From positions 1-22,119 of the forward strand of contig DATEQV010000341.1 of NCBI GenBank assembly GCA_035272265.1: a stretch of 22,119 nt of DNA, in the 5' to 3' direction. Position numbers and translations under genes: made by a program. Source of the stretch: Acidisphaera sp035272265. Its GTDB lineage: Bacteria > Pseudomonadota > Alphaproteobacteria > Acetobacterales > Acetobacteraceae. Shown here one piece after another: positions 1-10,680 of the stretch; the stretch's first letter is position 1; the number at the start of each line of letters is the position of its first letter. Below the pieces are notes generated by a model, which saw only the letters and a list, made by a program, of their open reading frames with translations, did not search any database and was not told where the DNA came from.

Positions 1-1
1 T

Positions 2-118
2 TGGCTGGAAAACTGCGCGCCAGAATCCTACACCGACGAACAGATGGAGGAATTCGACCAGCTCATGGAGCCGTGGCTCGAAGACTACGAGCGCAAGCGA
101 TCGGCCGGCGGAAAGTAG
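2..118 (+). CDS. C-terminal end of an unidentified protein (5' truncated by the window)
   Basis: The second reading frame is open from the window edge to a TAG at 116-118 and gives 38 residues beginning WLENCAPESY and ending ERKRSAGGK. The peptide is acidic and probably helical (EQMEEFDQLMEPWLEDYE), which looks like a natural protein end rather than a shadow frame. A 240-nt frame starting at base 1 in another phase gives an Arg-rich peptide typical of high-GC shadow translation, so I prefer this one. The gene converges on ahcY and a hairpin lies between them. I do not recognise the family and assign no function. Confidence 0.55.
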   Translation, partial: WLENCAPESYTDEQMEEFDQLMEPWLEDYERKRSAGGK

Positions 119-166
119 CCGAGAACTCGGCACTCTCCAGTCAACAACATGACGGTCGAATAACAG

Positions 167-203
167 CCCTGCGACGGCCGCACGATCTCCGGCCGTCACA
201 GGG
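167..203. terminator. Hairpin between convergent genes, probable bidirectional terminator
   Basis: CCCTG-c-GACGGCCG at 167-180 pairs with CGGCCGTC-a-CAGGG at 190-203 around a 9-nt loop, giving a 13-bp stem with one C.A mismatch. It lies between the end of the partial plus-strand gene and the stop of ahcY. There is no clear T-tract on either strand, so intrinsic termination is inferred from the strength and position of the stem. Confidence 0.5.
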
Positions 204-233
204 GCAACCCCGACGCGCGCGCCAGTTGGCGCG

Positions 234-1544
234 TCAGTAGCGGTAGTCGTCGTGCTTGAACGGACCCTGCGGGGATACGCCGATGTAGTCGGCCTGCTTG
301 GGCGACAGCCGGGTCAGCTCCGCCCCCACCTTCGCGAGGTGCAGGGCCGCGACCTTCTCGTCGAGGTGCTTGGGCAGCGTGTAGACCGTCCGCTCGTAGG
401 TGCCGGGCGCCGCGGTCCACAACTCGATCTGCGCGAGCACCTGATTGCTGAAGCTGGCGCTCATTACGAAGGACGGGTGGCCGGTGCCGTTGCCGAGGTT
501 GACCAGCCGGCCTTCGCTCAGGACCACCAGCCGCTTGCCGTCGGGGAACACCACCTCGTCGACCTGCGGCTTGACGTTCTCCCAGCGGTTGTTGCGCAGC
601 GCCTCGATCTGGATCTCGCTGTCGAAGTGGCCGATGTTGCACACCACCGCGCGGTGCTTCATCGCCCGCATGTGGTCGATGGTGATGACGTCGATGTTGC
701 CGGTGGCGGTGACGAAGATGTCGCCGCGCGGCGCGGCATGGTCCATCGTGACGACCTCGTAGCCCTCCATCGCCGCCTGCAGCGCGCAGATCGGATCGAT
801 CTCGGTCACCTGCACGCGGCAGCCGGCGTTGCGCAGGCTCTCCGCCGAGCCCTTGCCCACGTCGCCGAAGCCGCACACCACCGCCACCTTGCCGGCCATC
901 ATCAGGTCGGTGCCGCGTCGGATGGCGTCGACCAGGCTCTCGCGGCAGCCGTACAGGTTGTCGAACTTCGACTTGGTGACGCTGTCGTTGACGTTGATGG
1001 CGGGCACCAGCAGCTTGCCCGCCTTCGCCATGTCGCGCAGGCGGTGAACACCCGTCGTGGTCTCCTCGCTGATGCCGCGCACGTCGGCCAGCATGTGCGG
1101 GTATTTCTGGTGCATCAGCAGCGTCAGGTCGCCGCCGTCGTCCAGGATCATGTTCGGCGTCCACACGCCCCCTTGGCCGTCCGGACCCTGAATGGTCTGC
1201 TCGATGCACCACCAGAACGCCTCCTCGTCCATGCCCTTCCAGGCAAAGACCGGCGTGCCGGCGGCGGCGATTGCCGCGGCGGCATGGTCCTGGGTGGAGA
1301 AGATGTTGCACGACGACCAGCGGACGGTCGCGCCCAGCGCCTGCAGCGTCTCGATCAGCACCGCCGTCTGCACGGTCATGTGCAGGCAGCCCGCGATGCG
1401 CGCCCCGGCGAGCGGCCGGCTCGCGCCGTATTCCGCGCGGATCGCCATCAGGCCGGGCATCTCGTGCTCGGCCGCGGCGATCTCCTTGCGTCCCCACTCG
1501 GCGAGCGAAATGTCCTTGACCTTGTAGTCGGCGAAAGCGGGCAT
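234..1544 (-). CDS. ahcY: Adenosylhomocysteinase (S-adenosyl-L-homocysteine hydrolase)
   Basis: This cytosolic NAD-dependent enzyme reversibly splits S-adenosylhomocysteine into adenosine and homocysteine, removing the product inhibitor of SAM-dependent methyltransferases and feeding the methionine cycle. The protein begins MPAFADYKVKDISLAEWGRK and carries the family blocks RPLAGARIAGCLHMTVQTA (substrate domain), NVNDSVTKSKFDN (catalytic Lys/Asp region), the Rossmann motif GFGDVGKGSA and the C-terminal end KHDDYRY, which supplies the conserved Lys and Tyr of the dimer interface. At 436 residues it is normal length for bacterial AhcY. I chose the ATG at 1544-1542 because AGGAG lies 6 nt upstream. 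An in-frame ATG at 1574 would add 10 residues but lies inside a palindrome that looks like an operator. The gene diverges from the GT61 cluster. Confidence 0.97.
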   Translation of the reverse strand: MPAFADYKVKDISLAEWGRKEIAAAEHEMPGLMAIRAEYGASRPLAGARIAGCLHMTVQTAVLIETLQALGATVRWSSCNIFSTQDHAAAAIAAAGTPVFAWKGMDEEAFWWCIEQTIQGPDGQGGVWTPNMILDDGGDLTLLMHQKYPHMLADVRGISEETTTGVHRLRDMAKAGKLLVPAINVNDSVTKSKFDNLYGCRESLVDAIRRGTDLMMAGKVAVVCGFGDVGKGSAESLRNAGCRVQVTEIDPICALQAAMEGYEVVTMDHAAPRGDIFVTATGNIDVITIDHMRAMKHRAVVCNIGHFDSEIQIEALRNNRWENVKPQVDEVVFPDGKRLVVLSEGRLVNLGNGTGHPSFVMSASFSNQVLAQIELWTAAPGTYERTVYTLPKHLDEKVAALHLAKVGAELTRLSPKQADYIGVSPQGPFKHDDYRY

Positions 1545-1572
1545 GATGGGCTCCTGGATGATGACCGGCGAC

Positions 1573-1592
1573 ATATAAGGATATCTCTATAT
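1573..1592. promoter_or_regulatory. Imperfect palindrome upstream of ahcY, probable SahR-type operator
   Basis: ATATAAGGAT/ATCTCTATAT is a 20-bp palindrome with 16 of 20 positions symmetric, centred on GATATC. It is an A+T-rich island in otherwise GC-rich DNA. It ends 28 bp before the ahcY start codon and overlaps a possible -10 (TATATG on the minus strand, 1577-1572), so a bound protein would block transcription. ArsR-family SahR regulators of the methionine/SAH cycle are known to control ahcY in Proteobacteria. From memory, alphaproteobacterial sites look like ATATAAAGATATCTTTATAT, so the assignment is by resemblance. The site lies in the 120-bp gap shared with the divergent GT61 gene. Confidence 0.55.
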
Positions 1593-1664
1593 CCGCAATA
1601 CGATACGCCGCCCTACCGCTTGGCCGCCGGCTTTGATAACCACGCGCTGCCGGAGGGGGGCACG

Positions 1665-3047
1665 ATGGATCACGAACCGCCTGCAGCGGACCCAAAGGCC
1701 GGCGAACGGCCGCGCGCCTGGCAGGAGGGCTGGACGGAAGCCGCCCGCGGCAGCCTGCCGCCGAACCCGTATGCCTGCTCCGCGCCGGAGTTCCCCGCGT
1801 GGTTCGCCGGCTACTTCGCCCGGCATCAGCCCGACCGCACGGCCGCCCCGACCGGCGGCACGGCCGTTCGACCCGACGGCCCAACGGCCGTGCCAGTCGA
1901 GCCGCCGGCAGCAGCCGCGCCGCCGAGGGACATGCCGGCGGATCGCCCCGCCTCCGTCGCGTCGGCCGCAGCCGCGGCCGAAGCCAAGCCGCCGCAACCC
2001 GCCCCGGGCCCGGGGCAGAAGCTGGCCATCCCCTCGCCCGGCTTCGCGACGCGGCGTCCCACGCTGAGCAACGCCGAGCTGATTCCGCCGCATGTCCACC
2101 GGGCGATGGACGAGGTCTGGTCGCAAGCGGAGTTCGCCGCGCGCGAGATCACGTTCACCGTGCAGCCGGACGCCTGGGTGGCCCACGAGGGGCTGGTGTT
2201 CGACAACAACCTCGAACCGCATCCGGGAACAACCGCCGGCTTCACCGAGGCGGACATCGCCGCTGCTCGCGCCGCCATCGAGGAAGACCGCGCGGCCGGG
2301 CGGGTCTGGTATCACGCCGGCAGCCACGTGCTCGCCAAGACGCGGGCGCCCAACGACTACGGCCACTTCCTGACCGAGGGCTTCCCGCGTGCGGCGATCA
2401 CCCATCGCCTGATGCAGGAGGGCGACCTGCACGTGATCCTGCATCGCTGCTCCGGCAACATCATGCAGCTCGCCTACAGCGCGCTGAACCGGCTCGGCAT
2501 CACGCTCGACCAGATCGAGGTGACCGGAGCCGAACCGCATCAGTTCGGCGTGCTGATCGTCGTCGACGGGCTGGAGAGTCAGGGCCGCTACATGTCGCCG
2601 CTGGTGGTCGAGGAAGTCGGCAAGCTCGCCGCCGACGTCGCGCCGGGTCCGTACCGCAAGGTGTACGTCAAGCGTGGCGCGACGGGAACGCGCACGCTGG
2701 TCAACGAGCCCGTGCTGCTCGAGCGTCTGATGCGCGAGGGCTATGTCGCGATCGATCCGGGCGAGATGACGCTGCGCGAGCAGATCGCCGCATTCGCCGG
2801 CGCGCAGCGCGTCGTGGGCGTGTATGGCGCCGGGATGGCGAATATCGCCTTCTGTCCGCCCGGCAGCCGCGTCGGCGTGATCGCGCCGGCGACGATGCCG
2901 GACGCGTCGCTCTGGTTCATCGCGCAGCACAGGCGGCAAGAGTATTTTGAGATCCGCTGCCCCGAGCTTCCCGGCGACGCCGAGCCGTCCTGGAATCGCT
3001 CGATCGCGATCGCCAGGACCGACATCGAGTTCCTGGCATCCTGGTGA
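1665..3047 (+). CDS. GT61-family glycosyltransferase with N-terminal RMF/CrpP-like domain
   Basis: This 460-residue protein has three parts. Residues 18-54 follow the ribosome modulation factor/CrpP pattern: aromatic-x2-Gly, Ala, Gly, then NPY at 34-36, then AWFAGYFARH at 45-54. Residues about 55-125 are a Pro/Ala-rich linker that looks disordered. Residues about 126-460 are a GT61 (DUF563) glycosyltransferase with DYGHF at 231-235, the Arg/Asn-Glu block (RTLVNEP), the EQIAAFAGAQRVVG helix and GAGMAN at 388-393. GT61 enzymes are retaining or inverting sugar transferases acting on glycans or lipopolysaccharides; the substrate here cannot be read from sequence. The start ATG has GGAGGGGGG 4 nt upstream. 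No signal peptide or membrane segment is visible, so the protein is probably cytosolic. It heads a cluster of paralogues and diverges from ahcY. The GT61 call is firm; the RMF-like call rests on pattern only. Confidence 0.85.
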   Translation: MDHEPPAADPKAGERPRAWQEGWTEAARGSLPPNPYACSAPEFPAWFAGYFARHQPDRTAAPTGGTAVRPDGPTAVPVEPPAAAAPPRDMPADRPASVASAAAAAEAKPPQPAPGPGQKLAIPSPGFATRRPTLSNAELIPPHVHRAMDEVWSQAEFAAREITFTVQPDAWVAHEGLVFDNNLEPHPGTTAGFTEADIAAARAAIEEDRAAGRVWYHAGSHVLAKTRAPNDYGHFLTEGFPRAAITHRLMQEGDLHVILHRCSGNIMQLAYSALNRLGITLDQIEVTGAEPHQFGVLIVVDGLESQGRYMSPLVVEEVGKLAADVAPGPYRKVYVKRGATGTRTLVNEPVLLERLMREGYVAIDPGEMTLREQIAAFAGAQRVVGVYGAGMANIAFCPPGSRVGVIAPATMPDASLWFIAQHRRQEYFEIRCPELPGDAEPSWNRSIAIARTDIEFLASW

Positions 3048-3316
3048 CGACGACGACGCTCGCGGAGGTCGCGACAGCCATTGCCTGGTGCGACGCACGG
3101 CCGGTCCGCCGCGTATCGCTTAACGATGTGGTGCTCGACTGCGAAACGCAGGTTCTGCTGAAGGGCCAGCGCGTCATCCGCGACACGACTCACCTCGTGA
3201 GCGACGAGGAACTGGTGTCCCAGCAACCGCGGGCGGGACCCAGGTCAACGACGCGCGATGGAAACAAGAGGATCCGATGGCCGATGATGGATGGCCGAAC
3301 GCGGGCACCAAAGTAA
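3044..3316 (+). pseudogene. Short frame with a GT61 N-terminal-like fragment, probable remnant
   Basis: A GTG at 3044 overlaps the stop of the upstream GT61 gene (GTGA) and opens a 90-codon frame. Residues about 20-58 (VRRVSLNDVVLDCETQVLL, then an IRDTTHLV block) resemble the N-terminal beta-strand region of the third GT61 unit, which has RLNDVFC, LLVMLESKTFISDYLI. Nothing of the catalytic GT61 region follows, and the last third becomes a basic, non-protein-like sequence overlapping the next gene. The simplest reading is the deleted remains of another GT61 copy. It could also be a translated small protein coupled to the upstream gene. The similarity is short and judged by eye. Confidence 0.35.
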
Positions 3317-5160
3317 CAGTCAGACCGACCTACACCCTGCGCGCGCCGGCGTTCCACACGACCTATCCTCGTATCATCAACGCTGACCTCCTAGACCCCG
3401 GTGCAAGGGCGGCGATGGAGGCCTCGTGGACCAAAGGATGGTTCGAGGAGCGCAATATCGAGGTGTTCCATCTCAAGAACGCCTACGTCATCGACGAGAA
3501 CCTGGTCATCGACCGCGATCTGCAGGTGGTCGCGAACGTGGACGATGAGTACAGCGCGGAGGAGATCGAGAGGGCACTTGACGACATACGACAGCAAAAC
3601 AAGGCAGGCACCTTGCCTCACTTCGCCGGCGTGGGCGTCGTAGCCAAGCGACGTGCGACCGACAACTACGGCCACTACATGCTGTATATGCTGCCGCTGG
3701 CAGCTCTCGGAAAGCGGCTGTTCGAAGACAGAAATCCGCGTTACCTGGCCCACCGGACGTCTCCGCCGATGCAGGACGTCGTGCTCCGATCGTTTCGGCT
3801 GCTTGGCATCGATCTAGAACGCGTACTGATCAAGGACTTTCATGAGCCGGTGCTCTTCGAGGAGCTCGTCTTCTTCACGGGTCTCGCGTCCCACGGCACC
3901 TATATGTCGCCGCTGGCCGTCCAGGCCGTCGTGGAGATAGCGGCGCCGATCCCAGCAGGCCCCCATCGGAAGATATTTGTACGACGTGTCCCCGGGTGGC
4001 GACGGGGCCGTCTCATGCACAACGAAGAGGACATCGCCCGACGCCTGACGGCGAGGGGTTTTCAGGTAGTCGACCCAGGCGCCCTGAGCCTGGAGGAGCA
4101 GATCAGTGTCTTCAAGGGGGCGGAGCACGTCGTCGGATCGGTCGGAGCAGGCATGGCCAACATCGTCTTCTGCCAACCGGGAACGAATGTCACGTGCCTG
4201 TCATCAGGGCTGTTCCCCGATACGTTCTTCTGGTTCATTGCGATGCATCGTCCGCTCAACTACCTCGACATCCGCGGCGATCGACTTACCTACGATGATC
4301 CTGAATCCTGGCAAGCGGGGTTTGCTGTTCGGGACGTGGACATTCGGCGGTTGGAATCCCTTGCAGGAGGCACCGAAGAACCGCCTTCGACTGCTCGTGC
4401 CATCGACGACGTAACGGAGCACACGCGGGTGCGTGCGGATGTGCACGCCGTCGGCGATGTCCACGGTCGTTCGGGTGACTGGATGCGGGGCGATACGCAC
4501 GCACCTGCCTCGACGGACGGGCCCGACGACCGGCAGGTGACCCGCGCGTTTCGCGAAGGACGGAACGCCGCCGTCGCAGGCAGCCAGGAGCCCAATCCGT
4601 ATCCTTGTAACACGGCGGAATTCCCGGCGTGGTTCGCCGGCTATTTCGCGCATCGTCGGGCGCCGAAGCAGGAGCGCCGCAGGTTCGTCGGGCTAAAATC
4701 CAACGCGGACGTTCTCGTGGCGCGATCGGCGCACGCGATCACGCAGCAAGCGGACCGGGACGGCCTACTCGGGTCCAGGCTTTCGCATCATGTCGTCGCG
4801 CCCGCCCAGTCCGTGGAGCTGCCACCCGTGACCGTCGTCACCGGTGGCCCGGATCGTCCCGATCTGACCAATTACAACGTGATTCCGCTCATCGACGGAC
4901 GAATGCAGGAACAGTCGGGCGTCGTGCGATCCGAGAACGTGTTTCCAACCTCCGCGCGCTGCCCGGATATGATCGTCGCAAGGCTGAACGACGTGTTCTG
5001 CCTGCGGCACGGGCTTCTGGTCATGCTGGAATCGAAGACTTTTATCAGCGACTACCTGATCCGATGGTCGCCGCATTTCCAGCCCGTTTCCAGCCCTGGC
5101 TCACCTATCGCCAGGACGGGACCTACACCATCGATGCCGATGTCGAGTCCGCGACCGTGA
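3277..5160 (+). CDS. GT61-family glycosyltransferase reading into a second RMF-like + GT61 unit
   Basis: Residues 1 to about 370 are a GT61 domain paralogous to the upstream gene: DNYGHY at 129-134, SPLAVQAVVEIA, EEQISVFKGAEHVVG and VGAGMAN at 289-295. It has no N-terminal RMF-like domain. The ATG is preceded by AAGAGG 5 nt upstream. Where the upstream paralogue stops, this frame continues through a poorly structured stretch into a second RMF-like motif (residues 424-461, with NPYPCNTAEF and PAWFAGYFAHRR) and the start of a third GT61 domain. A frameshift near 5076-5096 then diverts translation, and the last 20 or so residues are shadow sequence ending at 5160. The 627-residue product as read therefore probably has one working GT61 domain. 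Base composition looks less GC-rich than the flanking housekeeping genes, which fits transfer or relaxed constraint. Confidence 0.75.
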   Translation: MADDGWPNAGTKVTVRPTYTLRAPAFHTTYPRIINADLLDPGARAAMEASWTKGWFEERNIEVFHLKNAYVIDENLVIDRDLQVVANVDDEYSAEEIERALDDIRQQNKAGTLPHFAGVGVVAKRRATDNYGHYMLYMLPLAALGKRLFEDRNPRYLAHRTSPPMQDVVLRSFRLLGIDLERVLIKDFHEPVLFEELVFFTGLASHGTYMSPLAVQAVVEIAAPIPAGPHRKIFVRRVPGWRRGRLMHNEEDIARRLTARGFQVVDPGALSLEEQISVFKGAEHVVGSVGAGMANIVFCQPGTNVTCLSSGLFPDTFFWFIAMHRPLNYLDIRGDRLTYDDPESWQAGFAVRDVDIRRLESLAGGTEEPPSTARAIDDVTEHTRVRADVHAVGDVHGRSGDWMRGDTHAPASTDGPDDRQVTRAFREGRNAAVAGSQEPNPYPCNTAEFPAWFAGYFAHRRAPKQERRRFVGLKSNADVLVARSAHAITQQADRDGLLGSRLSHHVVAPAQSVELPPVTVVTGGPDRPDLTNYNVIPLIDGRMQEQSGVVRSENVFPTSARCPDMIVARLNDVFCLRHGLLVMLESKTFISDYLIRWSPHFQPVSSPGSPIARTGPTPSMPMSSPRP

Positions 5161-5927
5161 TAGAGGGCAAGTTCCTCTATCTCGATCACTCCATCCTCAA
5201 CCACTTCGGCCACTTCATCGCCGACTCGCTGTCGCGCATCTGGGCCTGGGACTTCCTGAAAGGGCTGCCAGGTTTCGAGAGCCTGAAACTCGTGGTCGGC
5301 GAAAACATCCAGCCGTTCGGCGAAGCGCTGCTTGCGGGCTTCGGCGTCCGGGGCAGCGATGTCGTGAAGATCAGCGAGCCGACCGTGTTCGAAGACCTGT
5401 ATGTCTCGACGCCAGGGTTTTCCGTCCAGAACTATACCTCGCCGGCCGCGCATTCCGTCTGGCGCAGGATCCGGACCTCGATGGCGGTTCCGGGAGCCTA
5501 TCCATCGCGGATCTACGTGTCGCGCGCCGGCGCGGAACTGCGCCGGCTGCTCAACGAGTCAGCAGTGGAGCGTCTGTTCGAGGCGCATGGCTTCACGATC
5601 GTCCACCCGGAGGCGATTCCGGTCGCCGAGCAGGTCAACCTCTTCTCGCACGCCCAACTCATCGCCGGGCCCGGCGGTTCAAACTTGTACAACCTCGCGT
5701 TTCAGGGCAGGCTCAGGTCGCTGTTCCTGCTCGTTTCGAACGTGTTCGTCCAAAACCCGGAGCTGATGTTCTGCGCGTTCCACGACGTCACAGTGTGGTG
5801 CTTCATCGGCACGGCGGACGCCTCGCATCCAGACTACGCAGCGCACAGACCCCGTGTGCCGTGGACGGTCGACGAAGCACGGCTGGCACAGGCCGTCAGG
5901 GACTGGCTCGCATCAGTCGGCAGCTGA
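4483..5927 (+). pseudogene. Third GT61 unit with RMF-like domain, frameshifted
   Basis: From an in-frame ATG at 4483 the layout repeats the first gene: a short lead, an RMF-like motif (4546-4659), a linker, then GT61. Frame 1 holds up to about 5085. After that the GT61 domain continues in another phase to the TGA at 5925-5927, with HFGHFIADSLSR, RLLNESAVERLF, AEQVNLFSHAQLIAGPGG and SNLYNLAF. Removing 11 nt at the tandem duplication (5076-5096) joins the two halves into one 477-residue frame reading RWSPHFQPWLTYRQDG across the join. The first gene encodes 460 residues, so the repaired length fits. As read, the 3' part could only be translated separately, for example from ATG 5064 (287 residues), which has no ribosome binding site. 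The unit is broken unless the base calls are wrong or frameshifting occurs. Confidence 0.75.
5076..5096 (+). repeat. 11-bp tandem duplication causing a frameshift
   Basis: TTTCCAGCCCG (5076-5086) is followed at once by TTTCCAGCCC (5087-5096). The ten shared bases are identical. Deleting one 11-bp unit restores an open GT61 frame, so this duplication is the likely cause of the frameshift in the third GT61 unit. Confidence 0.7.
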
Positions 5928-5943
5928 CCGCAGCACAGGATCA

Positions 5944-5970
5944 CGGCCCCCGGCGATCCCGCCGGGGCCG
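5944..5970. terminator. Strong GC hairpin between convergent GT61 unit and gltB
   Basis: CGGCCCCCGGCG at 5944-5955 pairs with CGCCGGGGCCG at 5960-5970 around the loop ATCC, giving 11 bp with one bulged C. It fills the 51-bp gap between the GT61 stop (5927) and the gltB stop (5979-5981), as expected for a shared bidirectional terminator. No T-tract is present. Confidence 0.6.
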
Positions 5971-5978
5971 ATCATCCG

Positions 5979-10532
<4,554 letters not shown>

Positions 10533-10544
10533 CGCCACCTCCTC

Positions 10545-10583
10545 AGACGTGGATGGCCGGCCTTGTGCCGGCCATCCACGTCT
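10545..10583. repeat. Palindromic intergenic repeat, unit 1 (17-bp perfect stem)
   Basis: AGACGTGGATGGCCGGC at 10545-10561 is exactly complementary to 10567-10583 around the loop CTTGT. The core GTGGATGGCCGG...CCGGCCAT belongs to a palindromic repeat common between genes in many alphaproteobacteria; shadow translation gives the familiar MAGLVPAIH peptide. It lies 12 bp upstream of the gltB start codon and just upstream of its ribosome binding site. Confidence 0.8.
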
Positions 10584-10603
10584 TTGGTCGCAAACAAAAC
10601 GAA

Positions 10604-10636
10604 GTCGTGGATGGCCGGGACAAGCCCGGCCATGAC
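10604..10636. repeat. Palindromic intergenic repeat, unit 2
   Basis: ATGGCCGGG (10611-10619) pairs with CCCGGCCAT (10625-10633) around ACAAG. The outer GTC/GAC (10604-10606 and 10634-10636) pair after a GTGG bulge. It shares the GTGGATGGCCGG core with unit 1, 20 bp away, so the pair forms a composite element between gltD and gltB. Confidence 0.75.
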
Positions 10637-10680
10637 GGGGAACCGCTCCCGCCGGAACACGACGGAAACCGAACGGACGC

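Noticed and set aside
1542..1574. Upstream ATG start for ahcY at 1574
   Set aside because: It lies inside the palindrome, lacks a ribosome binding site and adds a non-conserved lead (MSPVIIQEPI). ATG 1544 has AGGAG at good spacing.
252..1664. Very long open plus-strand frame running through ahcY into the first GT61 gene
   Set aside because: The part before 1665 is antisense to ahcY and reads as His/Arg/Ala/Val-rich shadow sequence. The real start is ATG 1665 with a strong ribosome binding site.
1545..1664. SAH or SAM riboswitch upstream of ahcY
   Set aside because: The likely promoter overlaps the palindrome and leaves a leader of only about 20 nt, too short for a riboswitch. I saw no aptamer-like pairing.
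10540..10640. Small protein-like frames containing MAGLVPAIH across the gltD-gltB gap
   Set aside because: These are translations of the palindromic intergenic repeat, a known false-ORF source in alphaproteobacteria.
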